Below, piece after piece: positions 1 through 9,676 of a stretch of 64,000 nt of DNA (its first letter is position 1; every line of letters starts with the position of its first letter). The stretch comes from Pseudovibrio exalbescens (lineage in GTDB: Bacteria > Pseudomonadota > Alphaproteobacteria > Rhizobiales > Stappiaceae): positions 1-64,000 of the forward strand of contig NZ_JAQZAJ010000008.1 of assembly GCF_028737195.1 (NCBI RefSeq), read 5' to 3'. Made by a program: the position numbers and the translations under genes. Under the pieces are notes generated by a model. The model searched no databases and was not told where the DNA came from. It was given only the letters and a program-made list of their open reading frames with translations.

Positions 1-3000
1 TATTGCAGGGGTAGCACTAAAGTAGTTTGCGATGCGTACAGAGCCTTCTTTCGGCGTGCCGACAGCGATCCTGAGGATAAGATCGTCACCACTCTGTTCA
101 GCTGCGACGTCAGCTAGTGTGATGCCCTCCTCGAACACCAACTTGTCGAGAGAGCCTGAGGTATCAACAACGTGATCATGGCCATCTCCCAGCCGGTAGA
201 TGTAGGTGTCATTGCCTGCGCCACCTTCAAGGCGGTCATCACCTTCGCCGCCAATCAAGGTGTCGTCCCCGGCACCAGCCTTTAGAACATCATCGCCCTG
301 CGCTCCAGAGATCAGATCATTCCCATTAAGACCCCAAAGTGCGTCATCAGATGCACTTCCGGTCATCCAATCAGCCTGTGCAGTTCCTTGAAGAGCCAAG
401 TTTTCCGTTACTTCAGAAGTAGACTGGGCGAATTGAAAACTCTTGTAGGAAGTTCCGCCATCATCGGAATAAGTTAGAGAATAATTGCCGCCATGACGGT
501 TGTTCCAAGCATAGAACGCAAAACTGACATAGCCACTATGGCTGACACTATAAGTGCCAGTCGACGCATCATTCCAGACTTTGCTATTCAGAACCTCATC
601 TTCGTTGATCATTAGCAAAGAGTAGTCGTCAACGACCTCCCGGAATGTATACTGTTTGTCGGCCTCAAGGTAGATTTCACCGCTGAACTTCCGAAGTTGG
701 CCTTCCGCCGTATGTCCCCGTAGGGTCTCTTCTGTCCACGTGCTGTTTGGCTCTCGGTCAGCGGCTATGTCGATCAATGACCGCGGATTTTTGCCCCAAA
801 TCCAAACGCCATTATGGGCTTCTGCCACAACATCTTTTACGTGTATGCTGCCGACATCCTCCGCGCGGATTACGCTGTCGAAGGTCCCAAGATCGATGTT
901 CTGGCCATCCTCAAACTGTAGCTTGTCGATGCGGTTTGCAGCCGCATGCCAGTTCTTGATACGGATTGATCCTTCAAGCTCCTCGAGTGGCGTCTTCGGA
1001 TTATCTGAATCCAGAATGTAGATGAGAAGGTCGTTGCCCACTCTGCGCAGGCTGACGTCATCAAGCGAAAGATCTGACAAATAAATTTGATCCTCGCTAC
1101 CGCCGCCGTCGCTTATCGTGTCGTGGCCATCACCGCGAGAATAGGTGTAGATGTCATCGCCGGTACCGCCATTCAACGTGTCGTCGCCGATACCACCCAC
1201 CAACCGATCATTGTGATTGCCGCCATTGAGTGTGTCATTGCCCTCACCGCCGACCAGAGTGTCATGCCAATCGCCCCCGTTGAGAGTGTCGTTGCCTTCC
1301 GCACCAATGAGCAGATCCGCACCTCTGGTGCCGGTGAAGGTATCATCGCCATCGCCAAGGTTTTGGAAACGCGCATCGTTGTTCCCTCCTTGGAAAGCAT
1401 TTAGATGGCCTATCCAAAAGCTGTCACCATCTTCAAAAGCGATACGTTCGATGCGATTGCCCCCGGTGTTCCCTCCTTGGAAAGCATCTAGATTGCCTAT
1501 CCAATGGCTACCGATAATCTGGATGGGATTGCTCGCGGTGTTCCATCCTTTGATTGTAATTGACCCATCCAGAGCTGGAAGGCCAAGTTCTGCTGCTTGT
1601 GATGCATCTACACCGTTTTCCAGAAAGAAACCGATTTTCAGGTCAGTTCCCTGAAGGGTGATGTTCAGATCTTCAATCCGAATACCCTTGCCGAAACGCA
1701 GTGTATCACCGCCATCGGCGGAACTACCACTGTCCGTGATGATATCGTGGCCATCGCCGCGGCTGTAGACATATGTATCATCGCCTTTTCCGCCTTTGAG
1801 GGTGTCTTTCCCCTGGCCGCCGACAAGCGTGTCATCTTTGGTGCCGGCTGTAAGAACATCATCCCCTTTGCCTCCGAACACAGCCGTATTGTCGCCAGCT
1901 GCCAATACATCGTTACCTTCACTGCCGACAACGACTTCTGCCGTGTTTGTTGTGAGATCAAAACCATGAGCCCCGAAAGACATACGCAAATCGTCTTCTT
2001 TGACAATTGGCATGACAGAGACATCATGATTGTTGGTATGGCCGTGGCTGTTGCCAACCGCGCGATGTTCTGCAGACTGAGAAAGCTCGGCGACAAGGTT
2101 TGCTCGGCTGTTGGGTTTCTCCGAGAGTTCATTGAGATGTTCTTGGAGTTCTGCGAGTGTTGGCTCACGTCCAAACGCATTTTGGTATGCGCGCGCCACA
2201 AAGCCCGCATCGGTCAAGGTACCATAACGTACAGAAAACTCTGTCGACGACAGCAAATCCCTGGCGAGCTCCACCAAGTTAAGTTCTCCCGACGTCGTAT
2301 ATTGCACCAAGGTTTCGACTTCTACACGCTCCATGTCACGGTCAAAAACGCTGTCATATAGTTTCGCCGCTTCCGCGAGAAGGCGTGCACGCCCGGCTTC
2401 ATCAAATTGCTGAATGAAATGAGAAGACGACCCGTCCCTCACGCTAGTCATCTCCCAGGTCTCAATACCCTGAGCGTTAACCTTGTGCTCAACCGTGATG
2501 CGAGGTTGTGTAAGCGAACCGCTCACACCATTATCCCATGAGTAACTGCCATTGCCCGTTACTGAGCGTGTCAGTGTTTCCGTAAGGCCTCCTCGTTCGA
2601 CAGTTGTTACAAGGCCGTCTGCGGAAGTTGTAGTGACGCTGCTTCCTCCACCTCGCGCGGTCTCTGTTACAATACGCTGACCGTCGGCCGCCATTTCAGT
2701 GACACGAACCAGATCAGCGCGACCGTCTCCGTCGAAGTCAAAGACTTCTTCTAGCTTGCGTTCGTCACCGCTCACGGTGTCGACAAAGCGCGATGTCAAC
2801 TCACCTAAGTCATCAAAGCGCGCTGTGGTTGTTGTGGCGCTGCCATCCTCATTGAAGGAACGATCAATCTTCGTGATGCTATCAATCTCGCCGTCCCCAT
2901 TGCTATCCGTTTGGGTGGTCGACGTGTATCCATTGACCGAAGTGGTTGTCGTACTTTTTAAAACCAGCTCACCTGTGGTGGTGCGTTCTTCAAAAACACT

Positions 3001-6000
3001 GACTTCTTGACCAGCGTCGTCATAGGAAACGCTTGTGGTGCGGAAGATATCAACGGAACCATCTCCATCCACGTCCAGATGTTCGGTTTCTTTGGTTCCA
3101 TTCGCGGTGCGGGCCAGCGTAATGATGGCCTTCGCTTCTCCGTGTGCAGAAAGGTCTTTGTAAGTGGTCGTTTCCGTACCGTTGAGATCGGTTACTGAGC
3201 GAAGCTCAAGGTCAGCCTGACCATCACCATCCATGTCAATGCGAGTGACTTGCTCACGCCCGTCTGCGCTGGTAGTGGTAGTGGTTTCCTGCCTCAGGAC
3301 TCCTTCGGACATTTCCCTCAAGGTTTCCGTCGCCCCGCCAGAAGTGCCCGTTTTGACAAGAGACTCGCGGTCAACTTTCCCATCGCCGTCAAGATCAACC
3401 GCGCTTGTAACGACCAGGCCATCGCCACTGGTTGTTTGAGTTGCTGACGCCTTTCCTCCGGAGCCGGATGTGGTCCAAGTTTCTACTGTTGCACCGTCAT
3501 TGGAGAAAGCTGTGGTCTTGAGGGTGACACTTTCAAACTTTCCATCTCCGTCAAGATCAAGAGATGCTCGCGTTGTCAGACCATTATCGGAGCTGCGGTA
3601 TTCTTCCTGGGCCAGTAAGCTATTATTACCTGCTTTGTGGGTGATGGTTTTGACCTTGCTGCCATCTGTGCCAAGCGTGGTCTCGTTGAGCACGGTCCGG
3701 TCTGTCTTGCCGTCGCCATTGAGGTCATGCTCAACTTTGAAAGCAAGGCCATTGCCGTGTTCTGTTGATGTGGTCTTGGACAGAAGCTGTCCCGCCTCAT
3801 CATAATAGGCAGAAGTCTGAATTGTAGAACCATCAGCGCGGACCTTCGTGGTGGCTACATGGTCGTTTTTGCCATTGCCATCTGCATCAAATTGCCGTGT
3901 GCTGGTAGTTCCTGATCCGTTGACGGTATCGATGGCTTTGGAGATCAGCTTGCCGCTTCCAGAGGATACCATTGATGTGGTTGTAACGCTGCCATCAGAC
4001 GCGATGGTTTTGTTCAGGGTTTCCTGCTGATCAATCTTGCCATCACCGTCCAAGTCGGCTCTGCGCGTTTCATAGAGTCCATTGTCACTTACGGTGGTGA
4101 TGGTCTTCTTGCTCAAAGAGCCGTTTCTGCCCGTTTGCACCTCAATGGTGGTTTGTGAGCCATCTGAATTTAAATGGCGCGTGGTTTCAGAACTTGTCTC
4201 AAATACACCGTTGCCATCCCGATCGCTGTACGAAACCGAGGAAAGCTCATCAGCGCTCACTTCTGTCCGGTTCTGGCTGAGTGTTATGCCAGCCGTGTTG
4301 AGAGACTGGACCGTTCTCTTGGTGGCGCCATCCTCCCCAACAACCTCTGTGATGCTGAGATCTGTTCGGCCATCCCCGTTCAAATCTGAATGGGTTACGG
4401 TGCGCCTTTCATTTGCGCTCAGGGTTTGCGTGGTTTTCTCGCGCAAGGCCCCTTCTGCATCCCGAAGTTCGGTGGAGGTTACAATTGAACCATCGGCGCG
4501 TAGCTCTTTTCGCGTGCTCTCTACGAGGTCAAAAGTGCCATCTCCGTCGGTGTCACGTTTGATCGTGGTTTCAAGACCATCATCAGACGTCGTTGTGCGA
4601 CTCCGGCTTAAGAGGGAGCCATCTGTGCTATGGCTCTCAACGGTTCTGGTTACCCCACCATCTGTGTCCAGTGTGCTCTTGTCGGAGATGACCCGTTCAA
4701 AAACACCGTCGCCATCCGCGTCGCTTTTGGTGGTCACCTCAAGGCCGTCGTCACTCACGGTCACTTCGGTAGCGCTGCGCACAGAGCCATTTCCGTTCTT
4801 GACCTCTGACTTTGTTGTTTTGCTTCCATCGGCATTCAGCACCACTTCGGTATCGGCCACCTGATCGTCCTGGCCATCTCCATCAAGGTCTCTGGCGGTC
4901 GAGATCATCAGCCCATTGGCGCTGGTGGTTGTGGTGGTCTTGCTCAGTACCGTCCCGATGGCTGTGGTTGCGGTTTGTGTGACAGTCTTTGTGCCATCTG
5001 CCTGCTCTTCGGACACTGTGACCAGATCTGCATGCCCGTCCCCATCCACATCAGATGTCACTGTACTGGTGCGCCGGTCGGCGGAAACCTCGGTCACAAC
5101 TCGAGACAGCAAGCTGCCTGCCTTTTCTGCGAAAACGGACAGCTCACGGGTTGTGGCCCCATCCGCGTCTTTTACCAGATGGTCGACGGTGCGTTTTTCA
5201 AACCGGCCATCCCCATCCCGATCCGTCTGGGTAGTTGTTGTCAGTCCGTCAGAACTTGTTGAGGTGACAACGTTGCTCCGAAGCGAACCATCCTGATTGC
5301 GGGCGGTCACCGTACGTGTTGAAATGCCATCTGCCCCACCTTCCGTAACATCGGTAATGGACACATCAATGTCCCCATCTCCATCAATGTCCCGGTTCGT
5401 AACGGTTTTGAGACCATCTTTAGAGGTCGTGGAAACACTCTTGGATTGGACAGATCCATCCGCATTTCGTGTCCATGCCGTCTCAACTCGCTCCTGAGTT
5501 GTAGAGTTGGTCACGACTGAAGACACAAGCTCGTTTGCCTCAAGGCTCCCGTTCAGGTCGAGGTCCACAAAGCGCTCGTGGGTGACCTTGTCTGCGCCAA
5601 GAACTTGCTTTTCGTAGCTGCGCAAAGAGCCATCACCGTTTTCTGAGCGCATTACCGTTTCGCGAGTGCCATCTGCAAGGAGGGTAACCTGCTCGGTTTC
5701 GCGCAGGTCCACGTCCCCATCCCCATCAAGATCGCTCTCAGCCGTTTTGCTTAAGGTATCTGCGGATTGTGTGGTGGTCACGCTGGAGCGCAGGGATCCG
5801 TCAGCGTTCTTCACCTCGAGCGTGGAGGTCGAGCTGCCGTCAGCTGCCACTACTATGCTGAGTTCTTCTTGGACATCTGCTCGACCGTCTCCATCAAGAT
5901 CACGAGAGATCGTCTTCTGCCGCCCATCAGCACTCACCTCCTGCAGGACATGATCGCGTATTGAGCCGTCCCGATTGGTTGTCGTCATGCTCTCTGTGCG

Positions 6001-8574
6001 CGACTGATCATTTGCCACCGTCACACGATGGGTCACCGTTTCATCAGCATGCCCGTCTCCATCAAGGTCAGCGGCGTCAATGCGCAAAGACCCATCTGCA
6101 GAAACTGTTTCAAAACGGCTTCGGATCACCGAGCCATCTTGCGTCAGATCGCTTACCGTGATGGTCAGGGTGCCATCGTCTGCCGTCTCACGTGCCTCAC
6201 GTTGGCTAAACCAGCCACCGCCTGTAAGATCACGCTCAATAATCACAGTGCTTCCATCGGCGCTGCGCTCGGTTACAACCGTCCGTCGCAACACTGCGGT
6301 ATCTGCATCGCTGCCCAGGGACAGGGTTTCGGTTTCAACCTGACTGCCGTCAGCCCGACGGGTTGTATTGATGGTCTGGATGCGATCAATGACCCCGTCG
6401 CCGTCGTCGTCATAACGCAGAAGTTTGGACAAGCCATCTTCAGAGGTTTGTGAGAAGATGCGATACGCAATTTCGCCACCAAGTGCATAGGCGGTAATCG
6501 TCAGCAGCCGCGTTCCGTTGGCCTCAATCCGCTCCTCTTGCTCCACCCGGTGCCCCAGATTCTCCGAGGCCAGCGTCAAATCCCCCAATGTGCCTGTTGT
6601 TCCGTCTGTGCGGGTAAAGACAGCGCGCCCGCTGATTGACGACCCGTCGGCGAGTTCCGTATGGCTGGCATCCGCTGTCAGGCCTATGGACTTGATACCA
6701 AGGTCTGCTAGGGTTTTCGAGGTATGAGAGCCATCCGCATTGGTCACCAGCACTTTGAACTTGTCGAACTGCGCATCCGCCGCGCTCAAGACCCCGTCCC
6801 CATTGCTGTCGAATACAGCGGCGAGCGCCTCAAGATCGCTCGTTGACGTGGGATCCCATTCGGTGAAGATGAATTGACGCTTTTCTGTAATGGCGTCCCG
6901 TCCATCTGGGTCAAAAAACAGGATGCCATCTCCTGCACCAGCCCAAGCGGTGCGGTGCAAGAAACCATCGCCACCGGTATCCATGAAAACGTCAGATTTG
7001 GTGAGCTCGGTCACTTCCAGACCATTGCCGTTGAGATCCAGTAACACTGGCTTTATGTTGTGAACGCGCAGTCCGGCGGCCACATAGGTGTGCAACCCTT
7101 CAACAGTAAAGTTGTAGACGGTGTGGAGCCCCGGCTCTTCTGCAATGCGTTCAATGGCTTTCAAGGAACCATCAGCCTGCACCACCATATCCCCGGAAGA
7201 GAGCTCACCGATCGGCCGGAAGCTGCCATCTGCCATTAGATATGGGTGCTCTGGTGTCACCAGCGTGCCATCCACATTCAAAACGCGGCGCTTACCATGA
7301 ACAAAAAGGTCTGTTACCTCGCGCGGCTCAAGCACCCCAAGGCCGTCGAACGCCATAACCTTGTCTTCAAGGGCAATTTCGGAGATTGGTTTTTCAGTCC
7401 CATCTGCCAGCAGGATCAATGTATTGCTGGCAAAACAGCTCATATTGTCCCTAAAGCTGGTTTCACGAGAACCTATATCGGGCTTGGAGCGAGGAGTTGT
7501 CCCGATGTAAGAATCGTTATCATCAGGTCTTGAGCGGTCAGGTGTAGTGTTGTCCCCGTCTTTATTCTTGTTTCGGTTGGGCTTTGGAGTCGGAACCGGC
7601 GGGTCGTGTCGACCCGGATCGCTTCTATCAGATGGATCAGGTTTGGGAACTGGAGTTCTGACGTGGTCACGACCAGTGTCTTTTGAGGGTGTCTTGGAAA
7701 AGTTATCCTTAGTGTCCCCAACGTCGGGCCAAGAGATGTCGCCAAGCGGCTTGTTCCATACTGGATCGAGAGGATCGTCAAGCTTGTCTAAAGTGCCCGG
7801 AAGTCTCGCATCGCGGGCGTTGAAATCATCTTCCAATACAGAGAAAGCGTCTGAAACCCGATCATTTGCACGCCGTGCATCTTCCAAGACAGAAAAAGCG
7901 TCTGCAATCCGATCATTCACAGGCTTCGCATCACGGGAGTTGAGACCATTGGAAACATTATCCACACCGGTCTTGGTGTGTGTTCGGCCATCAGCTTGCC
8001 TGCCTTCGTGGTCCAGGCCTGTCAGGGGGTAGTTATTGCCCGTATTGGGGGAGTTCTTGGCACCATAGTAGCCGGTAGTGTACGGGTTGAAGCCTTTCGG
8101 CGGCGGAGGCACCCGATCTGGATCGACCATCCAGTCAAACCCTGCTTCAACGTATATCTCTCCATACTGTCCACCAACGTAAGCACCAATAGCGACCGCT
8201 CCCACAACCGCGACCGTAGTGAGCGCTACAGGAGCACCTAGAGCTACTGCACCCGCACCAACTACCCATGCAGCAGCACTTCCACCCAGCTCTGCGCCCA
8301 CAATAGCGCCGCCTGCCCCAGCGACTTCTCTGGCAAACGCTTCGCCACCCTTGTTGTAACCGTCTACGAGTTCCCCCGCTTCTGAGACGACAGTAACCGC
8401 ACGTCCCGTAACTTTTAGGGCAGTTTTACCGACTGTCCCGGGATTCAGGTAGGTGTTGATTGCATATTCTTTACCAGCCATGTAAGCGCCGACCCCGGCA
8501 AAGTAGTCGAATGAACTAGAGGCGCTTGAGGCTGCAGGATAACCATTGGTGTAACTATAGGAATAATTATTCAT
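1..8574 (-). CDS. Giant RTX-type protein with embedded Hint domain (partial, C terminus off window)
   Basis: An uninterrupted frame runs from ATG at 8574 to the window edge (at least 2858 codons). Order seen: no classical signal peptide; a Gly/Ala-rich hydrophobic stretch around residues 85-135; a linker with a duplicated DAFSVLED segment and Pro-rich tract; a Hint domain (380-506); an LDLNGNG...D-x-x-G-D-G calcium-type segment; about twenty DxDGDG repeats (roughly 715-1980); a DUF4214-like helical domain (around 2050-2170, motif NAFGREPTLAEL); then RTX blocks (GGxGxD nonapeptides, NDTYIYRLGDG) alternating with beta-rich segments. Known: C-terminal RTX with no N-terminal signal fits type I secretion, with calcium-driven folding outside the cell. 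The start overlaps the stop of the upstream membrane gene (8567-9127). Inferred role: large adhesin or processed exoprotein; no enzymatic toxin domain was seen. No T1SS genes lie in the window. Confidence 0.9.
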   Translation of the reverse strand, partial: MNNYSYSYTNGYPAASSASSSFDYFAGVGAYMAGKEYAINTYLNPGTVGKTALKVTGRAVTVVSEAGELVDGYNKGGEAFAREVAGAGGAIVGAELGGSAAAWVVGAGAVALGAPVALTTVAVVGAVAIGAYVGGQYGEIYVEAGFDWMVDPDRVPPPPKGFNPYTTGYYGAKNSPNTGNNYPLTGLDHEGRQADGRTHTKTGVDNVSNGLNSRDAKPVNDRIADAFSVLEDARRANDRVSDAFSVLEDDFNARDARLPGTLDKLDDPLDPVWNKPLGDISWPDVGDTKDNFSKTPSKDTGRDHVRTPVPKPDPSDRSDPGRHDPPVPTPKPNRNKNKDGDNTTPDRSRPDDNDSYIGTTPRSKPDIGSRETSFRDNMSCFASNTLILLADGTEKPISEIALEDKVMAFDGLGVLEPREVTDLFVHGKRRVLNVDGTLVTPEHPYLMADGSFRPIGELSSGDMVVQADGSLKAIERIAEEPGLHTVYNFTVEGLHTYVAAGLRVHNIKPVLLDLNGNGLEVTELTKSDVFMDTGGDGFLHRTAWAGAGDGILFFDPDGRDAITEKRQFIFTEWDPTSTSDLEALAAVFDSNGDGVLSAADAQFDKFKVLVTNADGSHTSKTLADLGIKSIGLTADASHTELADGSSISGRAVFTRTDGTTGTLGDLTLASENLGHRVEQEERIEANGTRLLTITAYALGGEIAYRIFSQTSEDGLSKLLRYDDDGDGVIDRIQTINTTRRADGSQVETETLSLGSDADTAVLRRTVVTERSADGSTVIIERDLTGGGWFSQREARETADDGTLTITVSDLTQDGSVIRSRFETVSADGSLRIDAADLDGDGHADETVTHRVTVANDQSRTESMTTTNRDGSIRDHVLQEVSADGRQKTISRDLDGDGRADVQEELSIVVAADGSSTSTLEVKNADGSLRSSVTTTQSADTLSKTAESDLDGDGDVDLRETEQVTLLADGTRETVMRSENGDGSLRSYEKQVLGADKVTHERFVDLDLNGSLEANELVSSVVTNSTTQERVETAWTRNADGSVQSKSVSTTSKDGLKTVTNRDIDGDGDIDVSITDVTEGGADGISTRTVTARNQDGSLRSNVVTSTSSDGLTTTTQTDRDGDGRFEKRTVDHLVKDADGATTRELSVFAEKAGSLLSRVVTEVSADRRTSTVTSDVDGDGHADLVTVSEEQADGTKTVTQTATTAIGTVLSKTTTTTSANGLMISTARDLDGDGQDDQVADTEVVLNADGSKTTKSEVKNGNGSVRSATEVTVSDDGLEVTTKSDADGDGVFERVISDKSTLDTDGGVTRTVESHSTDGSLLSRSRTTTSDDGLETTIKRDTDGDGTFDLVESTRKELRADGSIVTSTELRDAEGALREKTTQTLSANERRTVTHSDLNGDGRTDLSITEVVGEDGATKRTVQSLNTAGITLSQNRTEVSADELSSVSYSDRDGNGVFETSSETTRHLNSDGSQTTIEVQTGRNGSLSKKTITTVSDNGLYETRRADLDGDGKIDQQETLNKTIASDGSVTTTSMVSSGSGKLISKAIDTVNGSGTTSTRQFDADGNGKNDHVATTKVRADGSTIQTSAYYDEAGQLLSKTTSTEHGNGLAFKVEHDLNGDGKTDRTVLNETTLGTDGSKVKTITHKAGNNSLLAQEEYRSSDNGLTTRASLDLDGDGKFESVTLKTTAFSNDGATVETWTTSGSGGKASATQTTSGDGLVVTSAVDLDGDGKVDRESLVKTGTSGGATETLREMSEGVLRQETTTTTSADGREQVTRIDMDGDGQADLELRSVTDLNGTETTTYKDLSAHGEAKAIITLARTANGTKETEHLDVDGDGSVDIFRTTSVSYDDAGQEVSVFEERTTTGELVLKSTTTTSVNGYTSTTQTDSNGDGEIDSITKIDRSFNEDGSATTTTARFDDLGELTSRFVDTVSGDERKLEEVFDFDGDGRADLVRVTEMAADGQRIVTETARGGGSSVTTTSADGLVTTVERGGLTETLTRSVTGNGSYSWDNGVSGSLTQPRITVEHKVNAQGIETWEMTSVRDGSSSHFIQQFDEAGRARLLAEAAKLYDSVFDRDMERVEVETLVQYTTSGELNLVELARDLLSSTEFSVRYGTLTDAGFVARAYQNAFGREPTLAELQEHLNELSEKPNSRANLVAELSQSAEHRAVGNSHGHTNNHDVSVMPIVKEDDLRMSFGAHGFDLTTNTAEVVVGSEGNDVLAAGDNTAVFGGKGDDVLTAGTKDDTLVGGQGKDTLKGGKGDDTYVYSRGDGHDIITDSGSSADGGDTLRFGKGIRIEDLNITLQGTDLKIGFFLENGVDASQAAELGLPALDGSITIKGWNTASNPIQIIGSHWIGNLDAFQGGNTGGNRIERIAFEDGDSFWIGHLNAFQGGNNDARFQNLGDGDDTFTGTRGADLLIGAEGNDTLNGGDWHDTLVGGEGNDTLNGGNHNDRLVGGIGDDTLNGGTGDDIYTYSRGDGHDTISDGGGSEDQIYLSDLSLDDVSLRRVGNDLLIYILDSDNPKTPLEELEGSIRIKNWHAAANRIDKLQFEDGQNIDLGTFDSVIRAEDVGSIHVKDVVAEAHNGVWIWGKNPRSLIDIAADREPNSTWTEETLRGHTAEGQLRKFSGEIYLEADKQYTFREVVDDYSLLMINEDEVLNSKVWNDASTGTYSVSHSGYVSFAFYAWNNRHGGNYSLTYSDDGGTSYKSFQFAQSTSEVTENLALQGTAQADWMTGSASDDALWGLNGNDLISGAQGDDVLKAGAGDDTLIGGEGDDRLEGGAGNDTYIYRLGDGHDHVVDTSGSLDKLVFEEGITLADVAAEQSGDDLILRIAVGTPKEGSVRIANYFSATPAI
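2640..6430 (-). repeat. Tandem DxDGDG protein repeats, period about 55-57 codons
   Basis: The translated minus strand shows about twenty degenerate units of the form ADGS-(T/V-rich)-L-S-TTTSADGL-...-D-x-D-G-D-G-x-x-D, for example DLDGDGKIDQ, DTDGDGTFDL, DVDGDGHADL and DFDGDGRADL. The acidic loop resembles EF-hand or thrombospondin type 3 calcium loops. The rest is Thr/Ser-rich and probably beta-stranded, giving an extended calcium-stiffened stalk between the Hint and DUF4214/RTX parts. One unit has lost the loop (GGGWFSQ near 6215) and another has DLNGSLEAN near 5550. Confidence 0.85.
7057..7437 (-). other. Hint (bacterial intein-like) domain inside the RTX protein
   Basis: Residues 380-506 of the giant protein. 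The block A start is Cys380 (CFASNTLILLADG), block B is TPEHPYLM with the conserved T-x-x-H, and the end is NFTVEGLHTYVAAGLRVHN with terminal His-Asn. No endonuclease insertion is present (about 127 residues). The residue after Asn506 is Ile, not Cys/Ser/Thr, so normal protein splicing is unlikely. This resembles type-B bacterial intein-like (BIL) domains, which cleave their flanks. Inference: autocleavage could separate the N-terminal 379 residues, or the Hint itself, from the repeat and RTX region. Confidence 0.85.
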
Positions 8575-9127
8575 TATCGCCGCCCGCTATTTTCTTCAAA
8601 TTCCAAACAATCAAACCAAACATCACCGAAGAAAGGAAAAAAAGCATATAAGTTATTAGAGAAAAAAAATAAAAATGCATCCATCCAACTCTTGGCCCTG
8701 GCGTGGTTATCATTCCATTCTCGCAATAAAAAGTCCCACAGCAAACAATGAAAGATCCAATAAATATCATGAAAAGTGCAAGATAAAATGGATATGAACG
8801 GTTGAGTTTGTCGAAGTGATGAAAAGATCGATATAAGAATGTAAGCAAAAACAAAAATGGAAGTAAGCCAAAGAATATCAACCAAGAGAAGTTCGTCGCA
8901 TACTTAAACTTCCATGCGTGCTCAGGTAAGCCGCAGGCCTGAAGTGCCGCGACATTTTTTTCTATTGCAGGAAACCCAAAGTCAAGACTCATGATAAAAT
9001 CATGGAATACATTGAGTCCAAAAAGATCAACTGCCAAGAACAGAGACACAAACAGAACGCCGGTGAAAACAAAAAAGTAGTTTAGAAGGTTTATTCGTTT
9101 TGTTTTCATGCTTACTTTACCATACAT
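8567..9127 (-). CDS. Small polytopic membrane protein, coupled to the RTX giant
   Basis: The 186-residue product is not recognised as a named family. It has about four hydrophobic segments: around 16-36, 78-98, 112-132 and 150-172. Between the first two lies a soluble loop with a Cys-Gly-Leu-Pro motif, and a CCGTFYC cluster follows the third segment. The C terminus is short and acidic (GGDNE). ATG at 9127 or the internal ATG at 9109 (MKTKRINLL) could start it. The stop overlaps the ATG of the RTX gene by 8 nt, so the two are probably co-translated. The DNA is clearly more AT-rich than its neighbours, suggesting separate ancestry. Possible roles, all inference: membrane partner, export aid or protective protein for the giant. 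Confidence 0.75.
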   Translation of the reverse strand: MYGKVSMKTKRINLLNYFFVFTGVLFVSLFLAVDLFGLNVFHDFIMSLDFGFPAIEKNVAALQACGLPEHAWKFKYATNFSWLIFFGLLPFLFLLTFLYRSFHHFDKLNRSYPFYLALFMIFIGSFIVCCGTFYCENGMITTPGPRVGWMHFYFFSLITYMLFFLSSVMFGLIVWNLKKIAGGDNE

Positions 9128-9676
9128 TCGTGGGGCATCCTCGTGCCCAAACCTGCTATCTTGCCCTTAGAGCGCTGTTGTTGGGCCTGCATTGCAACAG
9201 GCATCCCTACATACTCATTTCGCTGCTTAAACCAATAGAGGACGACAGCCAATCCCAAACAAACCCACCGTGAGCTTTACAAGGTATTGGTTTGAGCTGC
9301 AAACTTGAAATTGAGTGCATCCAAAACCAACTGGTTGCATCCAGGCCCGACGCAAAGCCCTCGCATCTCCATTGCCGATCGCTTTGAGAAGAGAGTCGGC
9401 TCTCTCCCCGATTCCCGCCGTAAATTCACTTCACGAGAAACGTTATCTCCTGTTATTTTTCGGTGCATGGGCTGTTGAAGAGCGGGCGAGCGCCAGTTAA
9501 AAAAACGTTAAATATCAACGGACTAAAGACCCCTGCCCTGCTGCCTGAGGCGGTTCGTTAAGAGGCGGGGCGGCGGGTTAAGGTTTCGTTAACCAAAGCG
9601 CCGTTGACTTCAAAGCCAGAAGTGCTGATTATTTCTTGAATTCCTGTTTATTCAAAAAATTCGGATCATTTGAGAA
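9128..9676. promoter_or_regulatory. Upstream region of repABC with promoter and inverted repeat
   Basis: This is a non-coding stretch of about 550 bp. A good sigma70-type promoter lies just upstream of repA: TTGACT at 9604-9609, a 17-bp spacer, and GATTAT at 9627-9632. At 9576-9594 is the inverted repeat GGTTAA-N7-TTAACC. CGTTAA recurs near 9508 and 9556. In repABC plasmids RepA with RepB represses this promoter, so these repeats are candidate autoregulatory operators or ParB sites. No convincing gene was seen between 9128 and 9600. Confidence 0.5.

Noticed and set aside
206-6727. Many plus-strand frames of 60-260 codons
   Set aside because: They lie opposite the repeat-rich RTX gene and mirror its periodic codons (Ser/Pro/Val-rich). 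The minus-strand frame explains the region fully.
7057-7437. True self-splicing intein
   Set aside because: No endonuclease, the host protein is not a typical intein host, and the residue after the terminal Asn is Ile, so splicing chemistry is not supported; a BIL/Hint cleavage domain fits better.
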